From assembly GCA_021771025.1 (NCBI GenBank), contig JAETPW010000009.1, positions 1 through 64,000 of the forward strand: a stretch of 64,000 nucleotides of DNA. The letters run 5' to 3'. Below the pieces are notes generated by a model. That model had not been told where the DNA came from and ran no database searches. It saw only the letters and a list, made by a program, of their open reading frames with translations. A program made the translations under genes and the position numbers. Within the stretch, counting starts at the first letter, position 1. Each line of letters starts with the position of its first letter. This document shows positions 17,301 to 27,500 of the stretch, in pieces. The DNA comes from Clostridiaceae bacterium (lineage in GTDB: Bacteria; Bacillota; Clostridia; TANB77; CAG-508).

Positions 17301-19088
17301 ATAAATGGTTGACGTATTTTTCTTTCCAGATTCAAGCGTTACTTTAGTTGGCTCCATGCTTACTTCGTATTGCCAATTGTCTCCTACGCCTACTTCTTCA
17401 ACATAGTAGGTTCCTTTCTTTAAGTTCTTTAGGTAGATTTTCCCATCTTTGTTTGCCACCCCATCTACTCCTGTGGTAAATACTTTTGCTTTTGCTTGAT
17501 CTGTGGTATAGGACTGTACCATTTTGTCTTTATCTACTGTTAGAATATACTGATTATCACTATTACGGATCTTAAATTGAATTCCATTTAAGACTTGATT
17601 TGAGTTTTTATCCAATTTACTAATCTCAAGTTCTCCATATACTTTTTCATTAGTAAAGGCTACTGTTTTAGTTGAGCCTGCTGGTACATTTTGCGTTTTA
17701 CTTACATTCGGTTTTGCTTCGTATTGGTAATTTGGATTTTCGGTTTCTACAATTTTGTAATTTCCAAATGCTTTCAAGTTTTTAATTTCAATAATACCAT
17801 TACTATCAGTCGTTAATGTAGTTTTTGTAGAAGTATAAGTTCCATCTTTTTTAACGTATGGATTTTTGATCCCTGAGGCTGTTCCTTGGTATTGAACCGT
17901 AAATTTTACACCTTTTAAATTTGTTTTACCATCTTTTTTGGTAATCTTTAAGGTAGCTTGGCTTGGTTCGGCACTGAATGATAGTGTACAATTCATGGTC
18001 TTTGGTACTCCCTTATACACCATAATGTTTTGAGCGACATTTGACCCTTGTTTTCCTGATAAGAAGTACATTCTCGCCATGTATCCATGATAACTCTTAG
18101 TGATATTAATGGTAATTTTGCTATTAATAGTGCCATCAAATACAACATAAAAATCCTTATTGTCGGGAATAGCATTAATTCCAGATACTGCTCCCCCTAA
18201 AGAAGTAGAAATTCCTTTGGCTGTATAGTTATTGTCTGATGTTTTAATAGAAGAAATGGTTCCTTTAACATTTCGTACACGAAATGGTCCAGCATATGTT
18301 TTTCCTCCACTATATTGAAGATCAGGTGTTTTTGAAGCAGTTTGTGCTTTAAACTGGTATTGTTTTACTTCGTCGGAATACGCCTTAGCATTCTTCATCG
18401 CTGCACTGTTGGTACCACTATAGTTATCTAAGGAAGCAACACTAGCGGTTCCTGTCTTGAAGGCTGAATTGATACCAATTTTTTGTAAATTGTCAGCTTG
18501 TATTAACACTGTATCATGAATGGTTCTTTTGTACATTCCATTAGTTGTATCTAAAGTAGTATACATCTCTCCCGCGGAAAATGATTGAGTTGTTAGGTAG
18601 GCTAATCTAGTAGCTATTTCTGCTCCTGCATTACTAGTTGACCAATAAATTCCATTTCCATTCGTTCCATAACTAATGATTCCTCCTGGCCAGCCAACCC
18701 AGTTACTATTTCCGTCGGTACGATTTCTGGATTCAACTGCTCCTGTATCTACATCGACAATATTGTTAATGGTATACCTAGATACTGCTCCTCCAAGTTC
18801 AGTTCCTACTTCATTGTGAATGCAGTAAGCACCTTTCTCACGGATCGTTGGTCTACTATAATCTCCTTCATAAATGAGAACTTGTTTTCCGACAACTCCT
18901 GTCATGCCCCAATCAAACCAACCTCCATCAGCTGTCCAAGCAGCTAAATCATGATCTGTTACTCCAGGGTATCCATCTTTTTCCCAACTAGACCCTAAGT
19001 CTGCTGCATAGGAAAGATGAAGGCAAAGGAAGAAAAGAGTTACAAAGATAACAAACAATACACTAATCTTGAGTATTTCTTTTTTCAT
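14337..19088 (-). CDS. Surface protein A1: SpaA/CnaB and SdrD_B domains, PSTG sorting-like signal
   Basis: A 1583-residue secreted protein. Residues 1-28 are a signal peptide. The N-terminal region has a lone Cys89 in GAYCIHN, at the place where its paralogs have [YF]C[VL]QH. SpaA/CnaB-like domains lie at about 377-478 and 486-590 (ATLKITKKDG, GELEISKLDK), SdrD_B-like domains at about 602-700 (VSGYVWEDAVYDDG) and 1041-1160 (VSGTVFEDKDPKD). The tail has APSTGE (1547-1552), a membrane span (about 1558-1574) and a basic end. That end, PIWGRGKKR, is encoded by a genomic repeat. CnaB/SdrD_B domains form rods on Gram-positive cell walls, and PSTG resembles a sortase LPxTG site. The start has AAGGAGGG and overlaps B1 by 26 bases, so translation of the two is coupled. 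Adhesion is inferred, target unknown. Confidence 0.85.
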   Translation of the reverse strand: MKKEILKISVLFVIFVTLFFLCLHLSYAADLGSSWEKDGYPGVTDHDLAAWTADGGWFDWGMTGVVGKQVLIYEGDYSRPTIREKGAYCIHNEVGTELGGAVSRYTINNIVDVDTGAVESRNRTDGNSNWVGWPGGIISYGTNGNGIYWSTSNAGAEIATRLAYLTTQSFSAGEMYTTLDTTNGMYKRTIHDTVLIQADNLQKIGINSAFKTGTASVASLDNYSGTNSAAMKNAKAYSDEVKQYQFKAQTASKTPDLQYSGGKTYAGPFRVRNVKGTISSIKTSDNNYTAKGISTSLGGAVSGINAIPDNKDFYVVFDGTINSKITINITKSYHGYMARMYFLSGKQGSNVAQNIMVYKGVPKTMNCTLSFSAEPSQATLKITKKDGKTNLKGVKFTVQYQGTASGIKNPYVKKDGTYTSTKTTLTTDSNGIIEIKNLKAFGNYKIVETENPNYQYEAKPNVSKTQNVPAGSTKTVAFTNEKVYGELEISKLDKNSNQVLNGIQFKIRNSDNQYILTVDKDKMVQSYTTDQAKAKVFTTGVDGVANKDGKIYLKNLKKGTYYVEEVGVGDNWQYEVSMEPTKVTLESGKKNTSTIYNEKKYINVSGYVWEDAVYDDGKETLRNDLYLDHDKDKNDRLLAGVTVRFVNGSKIEAETTTNASGAYRFDKMLIASLPTAHLEFSYNGLIYRDVTTHLDKANGSKAKETANKRDEFDQKFTTVESAGENSVITKDNQGNNGYEVSYDKKEGTASSSIREEMNQCIMTSSTKEAGYSLVANDTGNITSVNLGLYRKVQTDLALMQDIDHVVLQINGYGHLYRYGSRFETSQNTPADQDPSWNVGVKFGDKYRNGSYKRPIYQADAEFNDAEHQENNLKVTVTYRIAMKNEEALPATVKTVVDYYDSRYGRIQAAGTQIDEKGNLSGNLAITEQGTEGKYNKAIIETNALIQPQQLSYFYLQFDLPRETVVNILLAQKDPASQVDSYLNNVVEINSYGCYYDEAATRTCAAVDKDSVPGNAVPGDTSSYEDDTDIAPPLELVLATPRQVSGTVFEDKDPKDTTPSGQITQNEARQGETRQGNGQYDPDTENGVGGVKVELIKVNERGEITGEVAKIFNETGGPDGKGEWTNAECQTSTEGTGKFTITGFVPGEYVLKYTWGDGTVKIVNHQQVPYENVVENYKATVYDKARYTREQADKHFYKQNENTSYTHALDDYTLRQTIDNELNTNTNTEVAGGKGYNYTTQVTERHMNSSTPIMQFLIDYQDRDIFTITNLSYQEVAKAYEVKNINFGIIERPRQRVTMDKVLTKLTLTLANGQTLLTAQLDENGNLVGNYLTQMPPNVGPDGLAINNGFAKIELDSELIQGTTVEMEYRLTVTNRSELDYRSQEFYQFGNKQGEVITITPTRIIDYLDTKSNFIAGDPTNVEYRWEALTLKDLKSSGRYKGIVSSKVVNSKDIEDTQIYVTDYMEYHGKKLAPADNSLGKTAGSESALMKVSKVLASEDDANFDNQAEIILIDKPGGAKTTNTPGNYIPNKTNQETDDSTTQEIIIAPSTGENKSPILPITLLIILLVALGILLPIWGRGKKR

Positions 19089-22000
19089 GATCTTCCCTCC
19101 TTTTCAATTGCCATAGGGCAAAGGCTGATAGTAAAAATAGTCCTAAGATAACGCCCGTACTGATAGCCACAACTAAACCAGTTTTAACGGAAATGATTAA
19201 TTCTGCAGAACTGATATCGTCTTCTCCTTGTTTATGGTTTCCAGCTACTGAATCAGTATCGGCAAAAGACATATCGTTAGAAGTTCTTTCTAATTCTGCG
19301 GTATTTACGGTTAAACCTATATTGCTATCATTAATGGCTTTGGTTAACGTAAGTGAAACGGTTTTGGTTCTTCCTGGTTCTATTGGTTCATTGGATAAAC
19401 TTACATTATGTAGTTTCCCTTCTTTTCCACTATACCAATCTTTATTGAGTTCTGAACTAAATTTAAAGTCTGCTGGTAGATAGTCTACTATATCATTAAC
19501 GTATCCTGTTAGTTCTCCTTCATTGGTCACTTTAATTTGATATTCAATAACAATAGACGTTTGATTCATTTTTTTCGCATCAATTTCTACTTTGGCTAAT
19601 TGGGCCTCGTCGTATTGATATACTTTCACGCCTGATGGATATTGCACAACCACCTGAGTGATGGTTTTGTCTAAACGTAAATCGAATATTTCGTTAGGAA
19701 TAAATCCAGCATCTAAATTGGCTAATTCTTCTTCGTCTATGGTTAAGGTATCGGTTACGGCATACATTTGATCTTCGTATTTCTTTTGAGAAAAAACATC
19801 TGAATTTAGGCTTTGGTGTATTCCTTCTTTTTGGTATTGAGTCATACGATACTTAGTAGTATCATAGGTAACCCCAACTACATAGTGTCCTTTTGGTAAA
19901 GAGGTAAATTGATAATAACCTGTTTCATCTGTTTGCGTTTTTTGTTTAGTGGTAATGTCGCCTTGCTCATCAATTGATAAAAGAATGACATTCACTTGCT
20001 TAAATGGTTCCTCATTTCTATCTTTTACTCCATTTTTATTGGCATCGATCCAAGCCATACCAGATATTTGATGAGTTCCTATTTCGGGATCATCAGGAAT
20101 ATCGGGAACGTCTGGAATATCCGGAACATCTGGCCCATCTGGTTCCTCTGGCTCTTCTGGTTCAATTGGTTTTACTTCATAAACTAAACGATTTGAACTG
20201 TAGTCTACTCCATTGGTATACGCGGTATAATAGCCTGTAATTTCTGTTTGCCCTACTGATAGATACGTACAGTCGATGATTCCTTCCAAAACAAATTCAA
20301 GTTTTGCCTTAGCTGGTATTTCATTTATGGTAAATAGGATAGGTTGTGTTTCTTCAAAAGTGATTTCTTGTTTTTCTCCTCCCGGTAAATACCAATAAGC
20401 CTTTTTTACCAGAAAACCATCTGGTATTTGATAACTAACTTCTACATCAGAATAACTTTTATCGTCCAAATTCTCCAAAGTTCCTGTAAAAACAACTTCT
20501 TGCTCATGAACCAAAGGCTCTTGTCTTACATTACTGGCTAAAGTCAGTTGTAACCCCTTACTACTTGCTTTTACGGTTTTGGTTATGGTATTTGATTCAT
20601 ATTGTTTTCCTGTTTCAGTTGAAACTTTTGCTCGTAAAGAAAGTTGCATTTCTTTTTGATCGTTAGGAAAATCATTCAGGTCAAAAAATACCGTAAAGGC
20701 TTTTTTTCCTTTTGCTGGAATACTTTCTACTTTTAGTTGCAATTGGTGATCATCCGTGGATATCAATTGGTATTCTGGGTCCATATTTTCTGCATTGTAA
20801 GTCATCCATTCAAGGAATGGCAAAACAACTATGGCATTTTGCACTTCTTCTGTTAAGTTTTCTACGGTTACCCCAAAAGCGGTTGTGGTTCGTGTTTCTA
20901 AAAATTTATCTACCCCTAATGTAAAGTTTAGGGTCGCTTTTAGTTCAGCAGATTCAATTGGGTGTGACATTAATGGTATGGTTTTGGTTTCCCAGTTATC
21001 CGCCTGTAGTTGTAAATTTCCTTGTGTTTGTTCTCGGTTTTCGTCACGTAAACGAACCGTAAATTCATACGTTTCCGTAATGGTTTCGTTTGGCTTTAAT
21101 AAGTCAATGGTCATTTCTTTTTGTTTGATGGTTTCGTCTTCTTCATAACGAATTTCGGTAATGAAATCTTCTTCTCCTTCTGTCGCTATGATTTGTTTTT
21201 CTACATAGCCATAAAATACTGCATTGGTATGATTTGCCACTAGTTTTACGTTTCTCATTTCATTTCCTGTTTGATTGGTTACTTTTAATTGATAAGTAAT
21301 GGTTTGCCCTTCGTAAACTTGAGTTCCGTCTGATAATCCTTTGTCATTCGATGTTACTTTTGTTTGTACGAGTAACCCATTAATGGTTTGTGATATTTCT
21401 GATTCTGGTGATTCATTCCCTAACGAAATGTCTGTTTCTTGCTTATTTGCTACAAACTGTATAGCCGAGTAAGCTGCCGCTTGTTTTCCCTCATATTGAT
21501 ACTCTTCTGCTATTTTGAGATAAGCCTTTTGCTGGCGTTCTATATTGGCCTGAATCATAAATTCAATATGTAAATGAACTACTTGAGTCGGAATTAACTC
21601 ATTATTTGGTAGTTCTAGTTTAAAAGATTTGGCTCCCTCTGGATTATTTGTCCAAGATTGACTTTCTTTTGTTGGATTAGCTTCTGTAGAATACCAAACG
21701 GTTATTTCTGATTCTTGAGGAGTAACAGAAAGTAATGTTAAGCTATCTCCTGTACTTTCTAATGTTTTATCTCCAAGTGAGGTTTTATCTTTTCCTGGTA
21801 TAGTTCCTATGATGGAAACTTCCTTTAAAGAGGATGCGTAATTATTCATGAAAATGATATCAGCTGATGCTTTTCTTTCTTCCGGCAGGCTATCTAGGTT
21901 GGCTGTTTGCACCATTCCATTGGTCGCTTCTTTTGTTTCTCCTGCTTGATTGTAGCCTTGTACTTTGGTATACACTAATGCTCCAAATTGAGAAACAAGT

Positions 22001-23976
22001 CGAATACTTTTTTTGATTTCAAATGTTTGCTCTGGTCTATTTTCATTCGTATAATGAGCAATAATTTCTTCTTCACGACTCGGAAGATCTTTCTTTAAAC
22101 GTACAGTTATGTCAAATGATAAAGTTAATCCTTTAGTAAAGGTATCGTGGTATTTTGTTTGTGTTCCTTGCAATTTTACTTGCAAAATTCGTTTTCCTTG
22201 TTCATTCGTAATCATTCCTGCTTTGGTAATTTCAAATTCATCGGAATGAGCTTTATTAATAGAATGAACAGTAATGTCTTCTATTCCTGCTGGTAATTCA
22301 ATGTTAAGGGTTGGATTTCGATATAAGTCCTGAGAAGGATCATCTGATAGGAAAGTAAAATCAATTGTCATGTGATCATTGGTTTGCAATGTTTGCCATT
22401 GCTCTTGGCTAACTGATAATTCAGCTTTAGGCTCAGTATCTCGCATAGCCATTGTCACCGTTTTACTTTCTTGCCCTAATGTTGTATTGGCTGTTATCTT
22501 TTGGCTTAATTGTTCTACTTTTTTTAGCGTAGAAATGTCATAACCAGTATTTCCGGCAATGGCTTTTTGGTGAATAAGAATGATCTCTCCTTCTTGTGCC
22601 AGATCAGTAAAAATAAATTGTAAATGATTTACCCTTGTTCCTGGATAGGAAATCACATAATTCCCTTGTTCTTGAACAGGCGATGCACTGGTTAACTCGG
22701 TAATTATAGTGCCATCTAATTGCCTAATGGATAATTTTCCGTTTTTTCCTAATATGGCTTTAAGTGATTCTGCTTCAATTTTTGTGCTTTGATAATATAC
22801 ACTATTTTGTGCAGTTAGTTTCATCTTTTGGTCATTCGTGAAAAAAGGATTTTCTTCTGTTACCGTAATTGGTCCTACTTGAGAAACCTCTGAAATACCA
22901 ATTTTTTCTGTTTGCTCATATACCGTTTCTTTTTCTGATTGAGCATATAAATATCCTTTAACTACTTCTGGTGTTGAGGTTAATGACAAATCCACTACGT
23001 TTCCCTCTGGTTTAATGGTAACTTGTCTTTCTAACGTCTGCATTTTGGCTGTTTGCGTGAACAATTTTGTCTCTATTGATGTAGAAAGCGATATGGTAGT
23101 TTGTGAAGTTCCTACAGAAGAGTCATAGTAAGCTATAATTTGATAGCTTTCTTTTCCTTCACCCCAGTTTATGGTGGAAGTATCGGTGGATGGTTCACGA
23201 TGAATGGTTAATTTCCCTGTATTCTCTTCATACGACACTCCTTGTAATTGTTTTTTGCCATTAGTTAATACGATTATTTCTTTTGGGTATTGATTTTTTA
23301 ACTTAATGGCCTGTATAGATAATGACTCTTGTTCTTTGGGTAAATGATTACCTTGTACTTCAGTTGTTATTTTCGTTTGTAAAAGCACTCCTTTTTTAGG
23401 GATAGACAAGTATTTCTCTACTTCTTCTGAGGCTTGAACTGAAGTTTCAGAAGTCCACTGTAAAGCCACAGAAAGTTCCTGATTAATGCCTTGAATTATT
23501 TTTTCATCTTGTTTATAGTTTCCTTTGATCAAAAATACTGCTTCTTGAGAAAAATAATCTGTGTCTACTCTGCTTTGTTGCTTGAATTCAATTGGTAAAA
23601 CAAGTTCTACTGTTGCTCCTGAGGAAATAGGAGCCAAAATGATTTCTCCTGTATCTTCCTTTATTTCCTGAATACGGCTATTGTTTATTTGATCAGTTTT
23701 AATACGAAAATTAGCTTGTTTCAGTTGCAAGACAAGATCATTTAAAATTCCTTGCTTTTGTAGGGTCAATCTCACTACCAATTCGTTATCTCGCTCAATC
23801 AATAACTTACTTTTTACTTGATCTTTTTCCTGAAAATAAGCCTGAAACTTTACTATTTCTCCTAGACCTTCGTCCTTTGCCCAAACTATATTCTGCCATA
23901 AACCACTAGTAGAAGAAAAAATGAAATGAATTAATACAAAAATAACCACTATACACTTCACTTGTTTTCTTGTCAT
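19063..23976 (-). CDS. Surface protein B1: Ig/DUF11-like stalk, SdrD_B domain, C-terminal membrane span
   Basis: A 1637-residue secreted protein. Residues 1-33 form a signal peptide. Most of the chain (about 40-1265) is beta-rich Ig-like sequence, with DUF11-type segments such as YQLKVTNQTGNEMRNVKL (about 890-905). An Asp/Pro/Glu linker at about 1269-1300 (repeats of PDVPDIPDD) leads to an SdrD_B domain with a calcium-loop motif DANKNGVKDRNE, then another DUF11-like domain (about 1432-1590). It ends with SVKTG (1596-1600), a membrane span (1601-1622) and a charged tail. SVKTG is placed like a sortase signal but lacks the proline. AGGAGG precedes the ATG. First gene of cassette 1; likely a cell-anchored stalk working with A1 (inferred). 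Confidence 0.83.
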   Translation of the reverse strand: MTRKQVKCIVVIFVLIHFIFSSTSGLWQNIVWAKDEGLGEIVKFQAYFQEKDQVKSKLLIERDNELVVRLTLQKQGILNDLVLQLKQANFRIKTDQINNSRIQEIKEDTGEIILAPISSGATVELVLPIEFKQQSRVDTDYFSQEAVFLIKGNYKQDEKIIQGINQELSVALQWTSETSVQASEEVEKYLSIPKKGVLLQTKITTEVQGNHLPKEQESLSIQAIKLKNQYPKEIIVLTNGKKQLQGVSYEENTGKLTIHREPSTDTSTINWGEGKESYQIIAYYDSSVGTSQTTISLSTSIETKLFTQTAKMQTLERQVTIKPEGNVVDLSLTSTPEVVKGYLYAQSEKETVYEQTEKIGISEVSQVGPITVTEENPFFTNDQKMKLTAQNSVYYQSTKIEAESLKAILGKNGKLSIRQLDGTIITELTSASPVQEQGNYVISYPGTRVNHLQFIFTDLAQEGEIILIHQKAIAGNTGYDISTLKKVEQLSQKITANTTLGQESKTVTMAMRDTEPKAELSVSQEQWQTLQTNDHMTIDFTFLSDDPSQDLYRNPTLNIELPAGIEDITVHSINKAHSDEFEITKAGMITNEQGKRILQVKLQGTQTKYHDTFTKGLTLSFDITVRLKKDLPSREEEIIAHYTNENRPEQTFEIKKSIRLVSQFGALVYTKVQGYNQAGETKEATNGMVQTANLDSLPEERKASADIIFMNNYASSLKEVSIIGTIPGKDKTSLGDKTLESTGDSLTLLSVTPQESEITVWYSTEANPTKESQSWTNNPEGAKSFKLELPNNELIPTQVVHLHIEFMIQANIERQQKAYLKIAEEYQYEGKQAAAYSAIQFVANKQETDISLGNESPESEISQTINGLLVQTKVTSNDKGLSDGTQVYEGQTITYQLKVTNQTGNEMRNVKLVANHTNAVFYGYVEKQIIATEGEEDFITEIRYEEDETIKQKEMTIDLLKPNETITETYEFTVRLRDENREQTQGNLQLQADNWETKTIPLMSHPIESAELKATLNFTLGVDKFLETRTTTAFGVTVENLTEEVQNAIVVLPFLEWMTYNAENMDPEYQLISTDDHQLQLKVESIPAKGKKAFTVFFDLNDFPNDQKEMQLSLRAKVSTETGKQYESNTITKTVKASSKGLQLTLASNVRQEPLVHEQEVVFTGTLENLDDKSYSDVEVSYQIPDGFLVKKAYWYLPGGEKQEITFEETQPILFTINEIPAKAKLEFVLEGIIDCTYLSVGQTEITGYYTAYTNGVDYSSNRLVYEVKPIEPEEPEEPDGPDVPDIPDVPDIPDDPEIGTHQISGMAWIDANKNGVKDRNEEPFKQVNVILLSIDEQGDITTKQKTQTDETGYYQFTSLPKGHYVVGVTYDTTKYRMTQYQKEGIHQSLNSDVFSQKKYEDQMYAVTDTLTIDEEELANLDAGFIPNEIFDLRLDKTITQVVVQYPSGVKVYQYDEAQLAKVEIDAKKMNQTSIVIEYQIKVTNEGELTGYVNDIVDYLPADFKFSSELNKDWYSGKEGKLHNVSLSNEPIEPGRTKTVSLTLTKAINDSNIGLTVNTAELERTSNDMSFADTDSVAGNHKQGEDDISSAELIISVKTGLVVAISTGVILGLFLLSAFALWQLKRREDHEKRNTQD

Positions 23977-24062
23977 ATTCTTTCCTCCTAATCTTACTCT
24001 TGTGCTCGTTGTCGACTTTCTCTTTTTTATTTCCGCTCAATAATCGACAATAATCTACTATA

Positions 24063-24091
24063 ATTATGAACAATTTCTTGATCAAAATCAA
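24063..24091 (-). promoter_or_regulatory. sigma-A type promoter of surface cassette 1
   Basis: TTGATT-17-CATAAT on the minus strand, about 87 bases before the B1 start. A shifted reading, TTGATC-17-TATAGT, is equally possible. Confidence 0.5.
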
Positions 24092-24142
24092 CGTCTACTG
24101 TCTTGTGATCATACTGTTTATGACAAAAAAGTTTTGTTTTTG

Positions 24143-24209
24143 ATTACGGATAAAGACAATTGCTTGCTTTATCCTAAGAATATTAAATTTTTATGACAAA
24201 TCCGTAACA
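24143..24209 (-). promoter_or_regulatory. conserved upstream element of cassette 1 (TGTYAY-N5-TGTCAT type)
   Basis: Minus strand: TGTTAC, five bases, TGTCAT, five bases, TTTAAT, 31 bases, TCCGTAAT. The same order and spacing is found upstream of cassettes 2 and 3. TGTCAT-type direct repeats at 11-base phase resemble Pho boxes and other OmpR-family regulator sites. Confidence 0.65.
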
Positions 24210-24421
24210 TTCTTACTTTTTCATAGCATTTCTATCCTAAGATGATAGCTAATTTATTGCTTGGTAATGTTAGGTTTAAAGACATAATAAATAAGGTTAA
24301 AAAGTACTTTACAAAATAGCAATAGATAGTATGGTAAACATAATTTATTCAAAAATGGTAAAAAATTTCAAACATGAAGAAAAAATTTATGATGGGAAAA
24401 GAGACTTCATACTGGCTAAAG
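24210..24421. other. intergenic stretch between cassette 1 upstream element and cassette 2 terminator
   Basis: AT-rich, no credible gene. With the promoter, upstream element, terminator and repeat it makes up the 599-base gap between B1 and A2. Confidence 0.4.
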
Positions 24422-24464
24422 AAAAAAGATACAGTAGTTAATCTTCAACTACTATATCTTTTTT
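24422..24464 (-). terminator. intrinsic terminator of surface cassette 2
   Basis: AAAAAAGATA-CAGTAGTT pairs with AACTACT-A-TATCTTTTTT; U-runs on both strands. About 110 bases after the A2 stop codon. Confidence 0.85.
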
Positions 24465-24517
24465 GTTTAAGAATTCCTTAGTTAATCTTGTGTATTTTTC
24501 TAAATTCTCGCTTTATT

Positions 24518-24573
24518 ACCCTGTCCCAAAAATGAGTAAAATTACCTTGTTTTACCCCGTCCCCAATTCGGGA
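24518..24573 (-). repeat. GC-rich 3'-end repeat after gene A2
   Basis: Minus strand: CCCGAATTGGGGACGGGGTA, then GGGACAGGGT about 25 bases on. Starts within ten bases of the A2 stop codon. Confidence 0.85.
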
Positions 24574-24575
24574 AT

Positions 24576-27500
24576 TTAAATAACTTTCTTTTTAATGAAA
24601 TAAATTCCTACACCTAAGATAACAAAGGATACTACTCCTATACTAATGATTAAATAATAATTTCTGTTTCCTCCTGTACTTGGAGTTATCATGATTTCTT
24701 GTGAAGTGGAATCATCTTGTTCTTGGTTTGTTTTGTTAGGAATATAGTTTCCTGGTGTTTGGGTTGGCTTACTTCCTCCTGGCTTACTTAGGAGTACTAT
24801 CTCTGCTTGGTTTTCAAAGTTGGCGTCGTCTGATGAGGCTAACATTTTGTCTACTTTGATGTATACGTCTCCTCCTTCGGCTGCTAATGGTGTTTCTCCT
24901 ACATAACGTAGCGGTTTTAGTTTTGTGTGTTGTAAGTAGTCTGTGCTATATATTTGTGTTTCGTCTAGTTCTTGTCTTCTTCCTTCTTCGTCTGTGTAGG
25001 CTCCATTTCTCATGGCATCGGTTACGTTGGTAGCTACTAGTTTTGAAGTGCTGAGTTGTGATAGTGTCATTGGCTTCCAGTTGTAGTCTAGGTTAATTTG
25101 GTCATCTGGTCGATAAATGGATTTAGCGTCTAAGTAGTCGACAATTTGTGTTGGGGTTACGGTTACTACATGCTGTTCTTTTTTGTCTTGGGATAATACT
25201 TTTTGGTAATAGCTTTCTCCATATTGGTAATAGCCGTATTGCTCGTCTGCATAGTCCACATTACTTGTGTTTTCTGTTGTTAGGCGATATTTCATTTCTA
25301 CGGTTGCTCCTTGGATTAATTCGCTGTCTAACTCGGCCTTTAAGAATCCATTATGGATGGTGATTCCATTTTCTTTCTGTGGTTTAACGTAAGTTAAGTA
25401 AGGTGCCTTCCCTACTAGATCTCCATTTTCGTCGATGTGAGCATTGATTAAGACTTGTCCATTGGCTAGGGTTATGGTGATATCACTTAAACTTTTGACG
25501 AAGTTTACACTTTGTACTGGTCTTTCAATAATTCCAAAGTCCATTTTATTAATCTGGAATTCTGGTTGGTCTTTACGAACTAGGTCTATGGTTAATAGGT
25601 CATTGTCTGTGTATTCCATATTGATTTCTAATATGGATGTATTAGAGGTCATTTCTTTTTGCGTTTGTTTGCTCATGGATTCATAGTTATATTCTTTTAA
25701 ATTGTTGTCAATTTGTTTTCTGGTGTCTATATCGTCGATAGCATGGGATTTTCTTGTGTCTGATTCGTTTATGTCGCGGTAGAATTTGTTTGAACTTTGC
25801 TCTCGTTGGTATACATCATAGTCCATGGTGGTGGATTTATAGTTTTCTACCATAGAGTCATAATAGTCTCCTGCCTCAGGATTCTCTTTTCCTTCTACAA
25901 TTTTATAGGTTTGTTCATTGCCCCAAGTATAACGTATAACGTATTTTCCTGGGATAAATCCGGAAATGGTGTAGGTTCCCTCTGATCCACTAACGGCTTC
26001 TACTTTTGCTTCTGTCCATTTTCCAATTTTTCCTGTTTCTTGATCAATACTGTGTTCATCATAGACATTAGCTACTTGATCAGTAATTCGTCCATTTTCG
26101 TCTACTTGTACTAATTCTACTTTTATTCCTCCAATGGCATTTTCTTTTTCTGGATCGTAGATACCATCTCCTAAGTGAATATTTTTGGCTTTTAATTCCT
26201 CTTGCGGTAAGTCTTCGAATATTGTTCCAGTCACTTCTCTAGCTTTGGCTAACACAATGGCTAAGTTAGAGGCTTTGTCGGTATCGTCTTCATAGGTCTT
26301 TGTCTCTCCTGCTGTACTGTTGTCTGGTACTGAATCTTTGTCTACTGCTGCATATAGCGTATTATTGCTTTCCCCTTGATATTGGCTAAATGAAGTGTAG
26401 GAAGCTATTTCCGTAATGTTTTTTAAGTTTTCTCCTGCTGATTCTAACTCGCTTTCGCTATTATGGTAAATACTTGCTGTTTGTAGTAAATTTAATACAT
26501 TTTGTCTGGATAAATCAAATTGAACATAGATAGAGCTTTGCGTGGTTTTGGTTCCTCCTTCTTGATCAGTTGTTGCTGGCTGTATGATTAGATTTGGATA
26601 TATTTCTAGTTTTTGGTAACCATCTTTGATTTCTCCTAATTTGTATTTATCTTCTGAATAAGGATTTAACAGGCTTCCGTCTTGTGGATTAATTCCAGTT
26701 CCAATGGCTTTTAAGGTATAACGAGCATCGAAATAATTAACTAATTTGTTGATTCGGCTGATTAATGCTTCTTGGTTAGCAACAGTAATCTTATACGTTA
26801 AGGCTACTTGCATTTCTTTCGATTTGTTTTCTGTATTTTGGTATTCTGCATCGGCACGATAGATTGGCCTCTTGTATACATTTTTGTATGGACTTTCAAA
26901 ACGTACTGCTAGATCCCATGATTTATCCTCGTCTGCTGAATCATATCCAGATCCATATTGATAGATATGACCATACCCTGCTGCTTCTACTTTAGCTTCT
27001 TGTAATTCAGTTTTAACGGCTAAGTCAGTTTGACCTCTCTTGTACATTCCTAAGTTGATGTTTTTTACTTCGCTAATGCCTTGTCCTTTTTCAAAAGGAA
27101 TGGTATATCCTGCTGAATGCGTATCTGCTGTGATTTCACATTGGTTGGTTTGATCAATATGAGCCGTACGTCCATTTTCTTCTTGGGTAAAGGTATAATT
27201 TACGGTTGCTGTGGTTGCTGCATCATCTCCTATTCCCTCTTTAATAGCGGCTTGATTTTCGTTTTCCCCTTTTCCTACGGCTACAAATCGGTTATTATAG
27301 GTTTGTCGATTAGGCTCACTTGCTTTTGATCCATTTGCTTTATCTGGGTGTAAGATAACATTTTGATGGATTAATCCGTCATATTCAAATTCGATGGTAT
27401 AGTCTGCTAAGTTGTTTATTTCTACATCAACAAATTGATAAGCACCCTGATCATTGGTTTCCATTTGTTTAATGGTCTTTCCTGAACTGATTTCTTTTAA

